Below, one piece after another: positions 17,579-26,708 of a stretch of DNA of 64,000 nt. The position numbers were made by a program, and so were the translations under genes. The notes under the pieces are model-generated. The model had not been told where the DNA came from. It did no database searches and saw only the letters and a list, made by a program, of their open reading frames with translations. Location: contig JAGWWF010000011.1 of assembly GCA_018970445.1 (NCBI GenBank), forward strand, positions 1-64,000. The letters are read 5' to 3'. Every line of letters starts with the position of its first letter. Position 1 is the first letter of the stretch. This DNA is from Alphaproteobacteria bacterium. Its GTDB lineage: Bacteria; Pseudomonadota; Alphaproteobacteria; Sphingomonadales; Sphingomonadaceae.

Positions 17579-18520
17579 ATGGAGACTCTCCTCGCCATCT
17601 TCCGTGCTCTGGGTGATCCCAGCCGCCTGCGCATCCTGTTGCTGGTGCGCGGGCTGGATCTGGCGGTGGGCGAGATTGCCCGCGTGTTGCAGCAAAGCCA
17701 GCCGCGTGTCTCGCGCCATCTGCGCATCCTGGCCGAATCGGGCCTGGTTGAGCGGGTGAAGGAAGGCGCCTGGGTGTTCGTGCGGCTGGGGCCGGCGGCG
17801 ACCACCGCGCCGGTGCTGGCGGCTGTGGATGCGCTGGCCAGCGGCGATCTGGCCGCGGCCGATCGGGAACGGCTGGCCGTGGTGCGCGCCGAACGGCGGG
17901 CGGCGGTGGAGGCCTGGTTCAACGAACATGCCCCGGCCTGGGAACAGGAACGATCGCTGCACAGCCGGGAAGCCGGGGTGGAAGCCGCGATCCTGGCCGC
18001 GCTGGGCGGGGCGGATGCCCGGCTGGGCGATCTGGTGGATGTGGGCACCGGCACCGGCCGCATGATCGAATTGCTGGGCGGCCAGGCGGCCACGGCGCTG
18101 GGGCTGGACCGATCCCCTGAAATGCTGCGCATCGCCCGCAACCGGCTGGAGGCGGCCGGCCTGGCCAACGCCCGCGTGCAGGCCGGGGACATGTATGCCC
18201 TGCCGCTGCCCGCGGCGGCGGCCGATACGATCGTGCTGCACCAGGTGCTGCATTTTGCCGATGATCCGGCCGCCGTGCTGGCCGAGGCGGCGCGGGTGCT
18301 GCGCCCCGGCGGCCGGCTGCTGGTGGTGGATCTGATGCCGCACGACCGCGAGGCGCTGCGCGACGAACGCCGGCATGTGCGGCTGGGCTTTGCCGATGAG
18401 GCGGTGCTGGGCTGGCTGGCGGCGGCCGGCTGCACCGCGCAGGTGGCCCAGCGGCTGCCGGCCGATGTGGCCGGGCAACTGGGTGTGACCTTGTGGCTGG
18501 GAACCAGACCGTCATGTTGA
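17579..18520 (+). CDS. ArsR-family regulator fused to SAM-dependent methyltransferase domain
   Basis: 313 residues. The N-terminal winged helix covers residues about 1-95 (FRALGDPSRLRILLLV, then QQSQPRVSRHLRILAESGLVE). The C-terminal Rossmann methyltransferase domain carries VDVGTGTGRMIELLG, GLDRSPEMLRIARNRL and RVLRPGGRLLVVDLMPHD. The gene starts a four-gene methionine operon, and its own promoter contains an ArsR-type palindrome. The methyltransferase-like domain is probably the sensor of SAM/SAH rather than an enzyme, but catalysis is not excluded. The ATG overlaps no other gene; its stop overlaps the metF start (ATGTTGA). Confidence 0.87.
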   Translation: METLLAIFRALGDPSRLRILLLVRGLDLAVGEIARVLQQSQPRVSRHLRILAESGLVERVKEGAWVFVRLGPAATTAPVLAAVDALASGDLAAADRERLAVVRAERRAAVEAWFNEHAPAWEQERSLHSREAGVEAAILAALGGADARLGDLVDVGTGTGRMIELLGGQAATALGLDRSPEMLRIARNRLEAAGLANARVQAGDMYALPLPAAAADTIVLHQVLHFADDPAAVLAEAARVLRPGGRLLVVDLMPHDREALRDERRHVRLGFADEAVLGWLAAAGCTAQVAQRLPADVAGQLGVTLWLGTRPSC

Positions 18521-19440
18521 CCCTGAACCAGATGGCCGAAGCGGCCCGCGCGCTGAACGGCCCGCTGTTTGCCGATCTGCCCGGCGATCTGGCGGTGAGT
18601 TTTGAATTCTTCCCGCCAAAAACCCCGGCCATGCAGGACAGCCTGTGGCAGGCGGTGGAAACGCTGGTGCCGCTGCGCCCGCGATTTTTTTCGGTCACCT
18701 ATGGCGCGGGCGGTTCGACGCGGGAACGCACCCATGCCACGGTGGCGCGCATCGTGGGTGAAACGCCGGTACCGGCCGCCGCGCACTTGACCTGCGTGAA
18801 CGCCACGGCCGACGAACTGGATGCCATCGCCGATGAATATTGGGCCGCGGGCGTGCGCCATATCGTGGCGCTGCGCGGCGATCCGCCGGTGGGCGGCGCG
18901 CGGTTCGAACCGGTGCCGGGTGGCCATGCCAGCGCGGCCGCCCTGGTGCGGGCGCTGAAACGCCGGCATGATTTCGAGGTTTCGGTGAGCTGTTATCCCG
19001 AAACCCATCCCGAAGCCGCCAGCGCCGCAGCCGATCTGGACGCGCTGAAGGCCAAGATTGCTGCCGGGGCACGCCGGGCGATCAGCCAGTTCTTCTTCGA
19101 GCCCGACAGCTTCTTCCGCTTTCGCGATACGGTGGCGGCGGCTGGTCTGGAGGTGGAGCTGGTGCCGGGCATCTTGCCGGTGAGCAATTTTGCCAATCTG
19201 AAGAAGATGGCGGCCAGTTGCGGCACACATCTGCCGGACTGGATGGGCCGGCTGTTTGCCGGGCTGGACGACAAGCCGGCGGCCCGCCAGCTGGTCGCCG
19301 CCACCGTGGCCGCCGAACTGGCCCGGCGGCTCTATGCCGGCGGGGTGCGGCATTTCCATTTCTACACGCTCAATCGCGCCGAATTGTCCTATGCCATCTG
19401 CCATCTGCTGGGCGTGCGGCCGGTGCTGGAGGCCGCATGA
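18514..19440 (+). CDS. metF: Methylenetetrahydrofolate reductase
   Basis: 308 residues. It carries the MetF signatures VSFEFFPPKTPAM, SVTYGAGGSTRERT, AAHLTCV, IVALRGDPP, SVSCYPETHPEA and GILPVSNFANLKKMA. It reduces 5,10-methylene-THF to 5-methyl-THF with FAD, supplying the methyl group for MetH. The ATG at 18514 overlaps the upstream stop; a GTG at 18493 would add seven residues. Its own stop overlaps the metH start by ATGA, so the operon is translationally coupled. Confidence 0.95.
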   Translation: MLTLNQMAEAARALNGPLFADLPGDLAVSFEFFPPKTPAMQDSLWQAVETLVPLRPRFFSVTYGAGGSTRERTHATVARIVGETPVPAAAHLTCVNATADELDAIADEYWAAGVRHIVALRGDPPVGGARFEPVPGGHASAAALVRALKRRHDFEVSVSCYPETHPEAASAAADLDALKAKIAAGARRAISQFFFEPDSFFRFRDTVAAAGLEVELVPGILPVSNFANLKKMAASCGTHLPDWMGRLFAGLDDKPAARQLVAATVAAELARRLYAGGVRHFHFYTLNRAELSYAICHLLGVRPVLEAA

Positions 19441-20486
19441 CCAACCCCGCCCAAAGCCTGCGCGCCGCTGCCGCCAACCGCATCCTGGTGAAGGATGGCC
19501 CCTATGGCACCGCCATCCAGGCGCTGGGGTTGACGGCGGCCGATTATGCCCGTGGCATATCCAGCAACCATGACCAGAAGGGCAACAATGATCTGCTGAA
19601 CCTGACGCACCCTGATGCCATTGCCGGCATCTGCAATGCCTATATCGCGGCCGGTGCCGATCTTCTGGCCACCAACACGTTCAACGCCAACCGCATTTCG
19701 CAGGCCGATTATGGGCTGGAGGAGCGGGTGGTCGAGATCAACCTGGCCGCCGCGCGCATCATCCGGCGCTGCGTGGATGCCGCCACCGCGCGCGATGGCC
19801 GCCCGCGCTGGGTGGCGGGCAGCCTGGGGCCGACCAACAAGACATTGTCGCTGTCGCCGCGCGTGTCGGATCCCGGCTTTCGCGAGGTGACGTTCGATGG
19901 CGTGAAATCGGTGTATCGCGAACAGATCGATGCGCTGCTGGACGGCGGGGTGGATTTCTTGCTTGTAGAGACGGTGTTCGACACGTTGAACGCCAAGGCC
20001 GCGGCCTTTGCGGCGGCCGAGGCCGGCGATGCGCGCGGATGCGATGTGCCGGTGATGCTGTCGATGACGCTGACCGATCTGTCCGGCCGCAACCTCTCTG
20101 GCCAGACGGTGGAGGCCTTCTGGCACAGCATCGCCCATGTGAAGCCGGTGGCGGTGGGGCTGAACTGTTCGTTTGGCGCCACCGAATTGCGCCCCCATGT
20201 GCAGGCGCTGGCCAGGCAGGCGAACACGCTGATCCTCACCTATCCCAACGCCGGCCTGCCCAACGATCTGGGTGCCTATGACGAGCAGCCGGAGACCACG
20301 GCGGGCTTCATCCGGGGCTGGGCGCAAGAAGGGCTGGTGAACATCGTGGGCGGCTGCTGCGGCAACACGCCGGCGCATATCGCGGCGATGGCGCAGGCCG
20401 TGGCCGGGCTGCCGGCGCGGGCGGTGCCGGCCGTGGAACCGGCGCTGCGCCTGTCGGGCCTGGAAGCGCACCGGTTTGCCGCATGA
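19437..20486 (+). CDS. metH: Methionine synthase, homocysteine-binding subunit (split MetH, N-terminal)
   Basis: 349 residues, equal to only the first domain of cobalamin-dependent MetH. It has the DGPYGTAIQ start, [17 protein letters not shown] and [14 protein letters not shown]. The zinc cysteines are GLNCSFG and the pair in GGCCGN. It activates homocysteine thiolate for methyl transfer. The remaining domains are on a separate polypeptide encoded next, overlapping by ATGA. This split arrangement is characteristic of sphingomonads and some other alphaproteobacteria, so it is not a frameshift. Confidence 0.94.
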   Translation: MTNPAQSLRAAAANRILVKDGPYGTAIQALGLTAADYARGISSNHDQKGNNDLLNLTHPDAIAGICNAYIAAGADLLATNTFNANRISQADYGLEERVVEINLAAARIIRRCVDAATARDGRPRWVAGSLGPTNKTLSLSPRVSDPGFREVTFDGVKSVYREQIDALLDGGVDFLLVETVFDTLNAKAAAFAAAEAGDARGCDVPVMLSMTLTDLSGRNLSGQTVEAFWHSIAHVKPVAVGLNCSFGATELRPHVQALARQANTLILTYPNAGLPNDLGAYDEQPETTAGFIRGWAQEGLVNIVGGCCGNTPAHIAAMAQAVAGLPARAVPAVEPALRLSGLEAHRFAA

Positions 20487-23092
20487 CGACGGCTCGCTTC
20501 ATCAACATCGGCGAACGCACCAACGTCACCGGATCGGCGGCGTTCAAGAAGCTGATCCTGAACGGCGATTACACCGCTGCCGTGGAGGTGGCGCGGCAAC
20601 AGGTGGAGAACGGCGCCCAGATCATTGATGTCAACATGGATGAAGGCCTGCTCGACAGCGAAGTGGCAATGGTGACCTTCCTCAACTTGATCGCGGCCGA
20701 GCCGGACATCGCGCGGGTGCCGGTGATGGTCGATTCATCGAAGTGGAGCGTGATCGAGGCCGGGCTGAAATGCCTGGTGGGCAAGGGCATCGTCAATTCG
20801 ATCAGCATGAAGGAAGGCGAGGGGCCGTTCCTGGGGCAGGCGCGGTTGTGCCTGCGTTATGGCGCGGCCGTGGTGGTGATGGCCTTTGACGAGCAGGGCC
20901 AGGCCGACACCGCCGCGCGCAAGGTGGAGATTTGCGAGCGGGCCTACCGGCTGCTCACCGGAATCGGCTTTCCGCCGGAAGACATCATCTTTGATCCCAA
21001 CATCTTCGCGGTGGCAACCGGCATCGAGGAGCACAACAATTATGGCGTCGATTTCATCGAAGCGACGCGGCTGATCCGCCAGCGCTGCCCGCACGCGCAT
21101 GTGAGCGGCGGGGTTTCCAACCTGTCGTTCAGTTTCCGCGGCAATGAACCGGTGCGCCGGGCGATGCATTCGGTGTTCCTCTATCACGCCATTGCCGCCG
21201 GCATGGACATGGGCATCGTCAACGCCGGGCAGCTGGACGTGTATGACGCCATTGATCCCGAACTGCGGGCGCTGTGCGAGGATGTGGTGCTCAACCGCCG
21301 CGCCGATGCCACCGATCGGCTGCTGGCGGTGGCAGACCGGTTCAAGGGCGGGCCGGCCAGGGCCGCCGATCCGGCCGCCGAACTGTGGCGCGGCTGGCCG
21401 GTGGCAAAGCGGCTGGAACATGCGCTGGTGAAGGGCATCGATGCCTTTGTGGAGGCCGATACCGAGGAGGCGCGCCAGCAATTCGCCCGCCCGATCGAGG
21501 TGATCGAAGGCCCGTTGATGGCCGGCATGAACGTGGTGGGCGATCTGTTTGGCGCCGGCAAGATGTTCCTGCCGCAGGTGGTGAAATCCGCCCGCGTGAT
21601 GAAGAAGGCCGTGGCCATCCTGCTGCCCTATATCGAAGCGGAAAAGCAGGTTGGTTCATCGTCGAAAGGCCGCATCATCATGGCCACCGTGAAGGGTGAC
21701 GTGCACGATATCGGCAAGAATATCGTTGGCGTGGTGTTGCAGTGCAACAATTTCGAGGTGATCGATCTGGGCGTGATGGTGCCGGCGCAGACCATCCTGG
21801 ATGCTGCGGTGAAGCATGATGCCGACATGATCGGGCTTTCCGGCCTGATCACCCCCAGCCTGGATGAAATGGTGCATGTGGCGAGCGAAATGCAGCGCGC
21901 TGGCATGACCATGCCGCTGCTGATCGGCGGGGCGACCACCAGCCGGGTGCACACCGCGCTGCGCATCGCGCCGGCCTATCAGGGCCCGGTGGTGCATGTG
22001 CTGGATGCCAGCCGCGCCGTGGGCGTGGCCGGCACGCTGGTGAGCGACACGCTGAAAGACGAATTCGTGGCGGAAACGGCGGCCGAATATGATCGCATCC
22101 GGGTGCAGCGCGCCGGCAGCGGCCAATCGGCGCTGGTGCCGCTGGAGCAGGCCCGCGCCCATGGCTTTGCCTGCGATTTTGCCGCGCATCCCCCCGTGCG
22201 GCCCAATTTCACCGGCACCATGACCATCGATGATGTGGGCGTGGAAATGCTGATCCCCTATATCGACTGGACGCCGTTTTTCCGCGCCTGGGAATTGCAT
22301 GGCAATTATCCGGCGATCCTGGTCGATGCGGTGGTGGGTGTCAGCGCCACCAGCCTGTTTGCCGACGCCCAGGCGATGTTGAAGCAGATCGTTGCCGAAA
22401 ATTGGCTGCACCCCAAGGGCGTGGTCAGCATCTGGCCGGTGCGGCGCGACGGCGATGATGTGCTGCTGTTTGCCGATGAAGCCCGCACCGCGCCGACCGC
22501 CCGCCTGCCATTCCTGCGCCAGCAGATTGCCAAGCGGGATGGCCGGGCCAATATGTGCCTGGCTGATTTCATCCATCCGCAGGCTGATTGGCTGGGTGGC
22601 TTTGCCGTGCAGGCCGGCGAAGGCATTGATCACCAGCTGGCCCGCTTCAAGGCGGCGCATGATGATTACAACGACATCCTGCTGAAGGCGCTGGCCGACC
22701 GGCTGGCCGAGGCCTTTGCCGAATATTGCCACGAACGCGTGCGCCGCGAGATCTGGGGCCACGAAACCGGGCCACGGCTGAGCAACGAGGATCTGATCCG
22801 CGAGCGTTACAGCGGCATCCGCCCGGCACCGGGCTATCCGGCCTGTCCGGAGCACAGCCTGAAGCGCCATCTGTTCGACTTGATGGACGTGGAGGCGCGC
22901 GCCGGCATCCGCCTGACCGACAGTTTCGCCATGTGGCCCACCGCCGCCGTGTCGGGTTTCTATTTCGCCCACCCGCAAAGCGCCTATTTTGGCGTGGCCC
23001 GCATTGGCCAGGATCAGCTGGCCGATTATGCCCGGCGCCTGGGCGTGAGCCGTGAACGGGCGGCGCAGCTGCTGCGGCCAAATCTGGACTAG
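20483..23092 (+). CDS. metH: Methionine synthase, folate/cobalamin/reactivation subunit (split MetH, C-terminal)
   Basis: 869 residues. The pterin-binding barrel begins [13 protein letters not shown] and contains [11 protein letters not shown]. The cobalamin modules follow, with the axial-ligand motif [12 protein letters not shown]. The C-terminal SAM reactivation domain has [23 protein letters not shown] and [18 protein letters not shown]-type sequence. With the preceding subunit it methylates homocysteine using methyl-THF and B12. No metE or B12 riboswitch is visible here. Confidence 0.95.
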   Translation: MTTARFINIGERTNVTGSAAFKKLILNGDYTAAVEVARQQVENGAQIIDVNMDEGLLDSEVAMVTFLNLIAAEPDIARVPVMVDSSKWSVIEAGLKCLVGKGIVNSISMKEGEGPFLGQARLCLRYGAAVVVMAFDEQGQADTAARKVEICERAYRLLTGIGFPPEDIIFDPNIFAVATGIEEHNNYGVDFIEATRLIRQRCPHAHVSGGVSNLSFSFRGNEPVRRAMHSVFLYHAIAAGMDMGIVNAGQLDVYDAIDPELRALCEDVVLNRRADATDRLLAVADRFKGGPARAADPAAELWRGWPVAKRLEHALVKGIDAFVEADTEEARQQFARPIEVIEGPLMAGMNVVGDLFGAGKMFLPQVVKSARVMKKAVAILLPYIEAEKQVGSSSKGRIIMATVKGDVHDIGKNIVGVVLQCNNFEVIDLGVMVPAQTILDAAVKHDADMIGLSGLITPSLDEMVHVASEMQRAGMTMPLLIGGATTSRVHTALRIAPAYQGPVVHVLDASRAVGVAGTLVSDTLKDEFVAETAAEYDRIRVQRAGSGQSALVPLEQARAHGFACDFAAHPPVRPNFTGTMTIDDVGVEMLIPYIDWTPFFRAWELHGNYPAILVDAVVGVSATSLFADAQAMLKQIVAENWLHPKGVVSIWPVRRDGDDVLLFADEARTAPTARLPFLRQQIAKRDGRANMCLADFIHPQADWLGGFAVQAGEGIDHQLARFKAAHDDYNDILLKALADRLAEAFAEYCHERVRREIWGHETGPRLSNEDLIRERYSGIRPAPGYPACPEHSLKRHLFDLMDVEARAGIRLTDSFAMWPTAAVSGFYFAHPQSAYFGVARIGQDQLADYARRLGVSRERAAQLLRPNLD

Positions 23093-23131
23093 CGGCGCGG
23101 GCAGCCGCGCCCTATCGAAGCCGCGCCGCCC

Positions 23132-23848
23132 GTGACCACCGCCACCGCCTCCTTCCTTTCTCCCACCGGCCTGTGGCCGGATCGGCGGCGTGTGCCCGTG
23201 CTGGCGGCGGTGCTCGCGCTGCATGTGCTGTTGATCCTGCTGCTGCTGTGGCTGGCGCCGCCGCAGCCCAAGGGCAAGCCGGGGCCGGGATCGATGGTGG
23301 CGGTGAACATCGCCGCACCCACGCCGGAACGCGCCCGGCCCAAGGTGCAGCCGCAACTGCGCCCGCCCACGCCGCGCAGTGCGCCGCAGCCGGAACCGAT
23401 CATCAAGGCCCCCGATGCGCCGCCGGCGAAATGGAGCTTTGGCGATCCGGCGCTGATGGGCTTTGATCTGCGCAAGACGCAGCGCGCCGAACTTCCGGCA
23501 GCGCAGGTGGCCGGCGCCAACCTGCCCGATACGGCGGTGGTGGGCGTGGCACCGGATGGCAGCAAGCTTTACGCCGCCGAATGGCAACGCGAGCCGACCG
23601 ATGCCGAACTGGCCTTCTACATCAGGGGCAAGGGCCGCCCCGGCGCCTATGGCCTGATCGCCTGCCGCACCGCGCCGCGCTTCAGGGTGGAGGATTGCAA
23701 GGCCATCGGCGAAACGCCGGGCACTGGCCTGGGCTATGCCGTGCAGGAAGCCGCCTGGCAGTTCCGGGTGAAGCCGCCGCGCATCGACGGCGAATATCAA
23801 GTGGGGACGTGGGTGAGCATCCGCATCGATCTGCGCGAGTCGGAGTAG
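23132..23848 (+). CDS. TonB-like membrane-anchored protein, non-canonical C-terminus
   Basis: 238 residues. A single N-terminal membrane anchor (VLAAVLALHVLLILLLLWLA) and a proline-rich periplasmic spacer (residues about 50-100) give the TonB layout. The C-terminal half (SWQ...FRVKPPRIDGEYQVGTWVSIRIDL) resembles the TonB fold ending but lacks a clear consensus. The start is GTG at 23132. It is 39 bases after metH but probably unrelated. It could be a second, specialised energy transducer or a TonB-like structural protein. Confidence 0.65.
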   Translation: MTTATASFLSPTGLWPDRRRVPVLAAVLALHVLLILLLLWLAPPQPKGKPGPGSMVAVNIAAPTPERARPKVQPQLRPPTPRSAPQPEPIIKAPDAPPAKWSFGDPALMGFDLRKTQRAELPAAQVAGANLPDTAVVGVAPDGSKLYAAEWQREPTDAELAFYIRGKGRPGAYGLIACRTAPRFRVEDCKAIGETPGTGLGYAVQEAAWQFRVKPPRIDGEYQVGTWVSIRIDLRESE

Positions 23849-23851
23849 CAC

Positions 23852-24289
23852 TCACACCATCTTTTCACGCACCTTCGCCGCATCGATCAGGCTGATCGTG
23901 CTGGACGCCTTGGCCAGCACCTTGCCGTCCAGCGTGGTCAGCCGGCCTTCGGCGAACAGGGTGCGGCCCCCGGCCTTTTCGATCCAGGCTTCGGCCAGCA
24001 CGCGGCCGGGGTTGGCCGGCGCGAAATAGCTCACCTTCAATTCCAGGCTGATCGGCACGCGCTCGAAACCATATTTGGCCATCACGGCATGGGCCATGGC
24101 GGCATCAATCCAGCCGGCAACAAAGCCGCCCTGCGCCACCCCGCCCGAATGGCAGATGGCGGGCAGCACTTCATATTCGATCACGGCGTGGCCAGGGTCA
24201 AACCGGTGGATGCGGCGCTGGGCCAGGCTGTGGCCCAAACTGCCTTCCGGGTGGATGTCGGGCGGCTGCGGAAAGCGCGTGTCGCTCAT
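23852..24289 (-). CDS. PaaI-family hotdog thioesterase
   Basis: 145 residues of the hotdog fold: YEVLPAICHSGGVAQGGFVAGWIDAAMAHAVM is the central helix region, followed by LELKVSYFAPANPGRVLAEAWIEKAGGRTLFAEGRL. Such proteins hydrolyse acyl-CoA thioesters; the natural substrate is unknown. The stop-start overlap with the upstream yghU-like gene (ATGA) indicates a two-gene operon. Confidence 0.86.
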   Translation of the reverse strand: MSDTRFPQPPDIHPEGSLGHSLAQRRIHRFDPGHAVIEYEVLPAICHSGGVAQGGFVAGWIDAAMAHAVMAKYGFERVPISLELKVSYFAPANPGRVLAEAWIEKAGGRTLFAEGRLTTLDGKVLAKASSTISLIDAAKVREKMV

Positions 24290-25152
24290 GCGGACTTGCC
24301 GATCTTGTCTTGGGTCTTCGTTTCGAAATCGGATGCGTCGTGGCGTTCGTGCAACTGGCTGGCCGGGTCGCCAAAGGCGCGGTTGACCATGCGGCCGCGC
24401 TTCACCGCCGGGCGTTCGCCGATGGCCTTGGTCCAGCGGATGACATTGGTGTAGCCCGCAACCTCCAGGAATTCGCCGGCCTCATAGAGCAGGCCCAGGC
24501 TCATCGCGCCATACCAGGGCCAGATCGCCATGTCGGCGATGCTGTATTCGCTGCCGGCCATATATTCGTTCGCCGCCAGATGTCGGTCGAGCACGTCCAT
24601 CTGCCGTTTCACCTCCATGGCAAAGCGATTGATCGGATATTCCTGTTTGGTGGGGGCATAGGCATAAAAATGCCCGAAGCCGCCGCCCAGGATCGGGGCC
24701 GAGCCCATCTGCCAGAACAGCCAGCACAGGGCCTCGCTGCGGGCTTGGGTGTAGGTGGGCAGGAAGGCGCCGAATTTTTCCGCCAAATACAGCAGCATGG
24801 CGCCGCTTTCGAACAGGCGGGTGGGTGGGTTGGTGGAATGATCGACCATTGCCGGGATCTTGCTGTTGGGGTTCACATCGACAAAGCCCGATCCGAACTG
24901 ATCGCCACTGCCGATGTTGATCAGCCAGGCATCATACTCCGCGCCGCTGTGCCCGGCGGCCAGAAGCTCCTCCAGCATGACCGTCACCTTCACCCCATTG
25001 GGCGTGCCCAGGCTGTAGAGCTGGAACGGGTGCCGGCCGACAGGCAGCGCCTTGTCGTGCGTGGGGCCGGCGATGGGGCGGTTGATGGTGGCGAAACGGC
25101 CGCCAAAGCCCTTGTCCCATGTCCACACCTTGGGGGGCACATACTCGGTCAT
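24286..25152 (-). CDS. yghU: YghU-like glutathione S-transferase / disulfide oxidoreductase
   Basis: 288 residues, the length of YghU rather than a standard GST. It shows YVPPKVWTWDKGFGGRFATINRPIAGPTHDK at the N-terminus, the thioredoxin-like domain with NPNSKIPAMVD and FESGAMLLYLAEKFG, then the helical domain with EYSIADMAIWPWYG. E. coli YghU binds two glutathiones and reduces disulfides. The ATG at 25152 is preceded by AGGAG at good spacing; an upstream start at 25173 lacks this. It is the first gene of the pair with the thioesterase. Confidence 0.9.
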   Translation of the reverse strand: MTEYVPPKVWTWDKGFGGRFATINRPIAGPTHDKALPVGRHPFQLYSLGTPNGVKVTVMLEELLAAGHSGAEYDAWLINIGSGDQFGSGFVDVNPNSKIPAMVDHSTNPPTRLFESGAMLLYLAEKFGAFLPTYTQARSEALCWLFWQMGSAPILGGGFGHFYAYAPTKQEYPINRFAMEVKRQMDVLDRHLAANEYMAGSEYSIADMAIWPWYGAMSLGLLYEAGEFLEVAGYTNVIRWTKAIGERPAVKRGRMVNRAFGDPASQLHERHDASDFETKTQDKIGKSA

Positions 25153-25238
25153 GTTCGGCTCTCCTTTGGTCATGGCTTGCCTGCCCTTGGCCGGCGGTGC
25201 AAGCTGGACAAGTTGGGCGGTGAGGGGGGACGTTGCGC

Positions 25239-26708
25239 ATGAACCGGATGATGCTGGGGGCCCTGCTGGTTTCGGTGCCTGGCGTGGTTCTGTCGCAGCC
25301 AGCCGGCCCCGCCACGGGCCAGGGCGATGTGCGCATCACCGTCTATGCCGATCAGGCGCTGGTGGAGGATCGGCGCAACCTGAACCTGCCGGCCGGGATC
25401 AGCCGCCAGGAGTTTCCCGATGTGTCGGCCACCATCCGGCCGGAAACCGTGACGCTGGGCGGGGCGGGCATCGACGTGGTGGAACAGAATTTTGGTTATG
25501 ACCTGCTTTCGCCCGACAGCCTGATGCGCAAGGCCGAAGGCCAGACCATCACCCTGCTGCGCACCAACCCGCATAACGGGGCCGAAACGAAGGACAGCGC
25601 CCGGGTGCTGGCGGTGAATGGCGGCGTGGTGCTGGAAACCGGCGGCCATGTGGAGATATTGCGCGACGATGGCCTGCCGGTGCGGGTGATCTTTGATCGC
25701 ATCCCGCCCAATCTGCGCGCCCGGCCCACCCTGTCGGTCACGCTGGAGGCCGAAAAGGCCGGGGTGCAGCCGGTGACGCTGAGTTACCTGACCAGCGGGC
25801 TGGCCTGGAAGGCGGATTATGTCGGCCTGTTCGATGAAGCCGCCGGGCGGATGGACTTGCAGGGCTGGGTGACGTTGACCAACAGCACCGGCACCGCGTT
25901 TCGCGACGCGCAGCTCACCCTGGCGGCCGGCGATCTGATGAAGTTGCAGCAGTCGAGGCGGCGGGTGCCCAACCAATATGGCAGCGCCCGGCCCGGCGAT
26001 GGCGAAAGCAACGAACAGGCGGTGGGCGATCTGTATCTTTATCCCATTGCCGCCAGGACCACCGTGGCCAGCAACCAGAAGAAGCAGGTGAGCTTTCTTG
26101 ATGCCTCCGGCGTAGCGGCCAGGCGGCTGTATCGTTTTGAGTGTGACTGGCTGTGCGAAGCCGATGAGGCCCAGGCGGTGACCAGCATCCTGAATTTCGG
26201 CACCGGCGGCAAGGGCGGCCTGGGCCGGGCGCTGCCGGCCGGGATCGTGCGGGTGTACATGCGCGATGCCGGCGGCAAGACGCGCTTTGTGGGCGAGAAC
26301 CGCATCGAGCACACCACGGCGGGATCGGATGTGGAATTGCCCACGGCACTGGCGTTCGATGTGAAATTGCGCCCGATGGTGATCAGGCGGGAACGCATCA
26401 CCAGCGAACAATGGGAGGCGGCCGCGAAATATCGCATCATCGAAAATGGCGCGGTGCAGACGGTGACGGTGCAGCGCCAGCGCGAATATTATCGCACCCA
26501 GATGAAGTTCATCGTCAGCAACGCGCGGCCGCAGCCGGTGACAGTGGCGCTGCGCCAGACCGGCCTGCAAGGTTGGCGCGAGGCGACGCGCATCACCGAA
26601 GAAAGCATCACCGGCAACCAGACGGTGAGCGATGTGCGCGAATGGCAGGTGCCGGTGCCGGCGCGCGGCACGGTCGAACTGAACGTCACCTATCTCACCG
26701 CATTCTGA
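25239..26708 (+). CDS. DUF4139-domain secreted protein, first of tandem pair
   Basis: About 489 residues with an N-terminal signal peptide (LLVSVPGVVLSQ). The body matches the DUF4139 family: RITVYADQALVEDRRNLNLPAG, PVTLSYLTSGLAWKADYVGLFDEAAGRMDLQGWVTLTN, and the late KKQVSFLDAS and NVTYLTAF. The family is widespread and secreted or periplasmic, and its function is unknown. The ATG at 25239 follows a G-rich ribosome site. Its stop overlaps the start of the second DUF4139 gene (TGATG). Confidence 0.85.
   Translation: MNRMMLGALLVSVPGVVLSQPAGPATGQGDVRITVYADQALVEDRRNLNLPAGISRQEFPDVSATIRPETVTLGGAGIDVVEQNFGYDLLSPDSLMRKAEGQTITLLRTNPHNGAETKDSARVLAVNGGVVLETGGHVEILRDDGLPVRVIFDRIPPNLRARPTLSVTLEAEKAGVQPVTLSYLTSGLAWKADYVGLFDEAAGRMDLQGWVTLTNSTGTAFRDAQLTLAAGDLMKLQQSRRRVPNQYGSARPGDGESNEQAVGDLYLYPIAARTTVASNQKKQVSFLDASGVAARRLYRFECDWLCEADEAQAVTSILNFGTGGKGGLGRALPAGIVRVYMRDAGGKTRFVGENRIEHTTAGSDVELPTALAFDVKLRPMVIRRERITSEQWEAAAKYRIIENGAVQTVTVQRQREYYRTQMKFIVSNARPQPVTVALRQTGLQGWREATRITEESITGNQTVSDVREWQVPVPARGTVELNVTYLTAF

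Noticed and set aside
19437-23092. metH split into two frames read as a frameshift
   Set aside because: The junction is a clean ATGA overlap with a proper new N-terminus ([18 protein letters not shown]), and split MetH is normal in this group.
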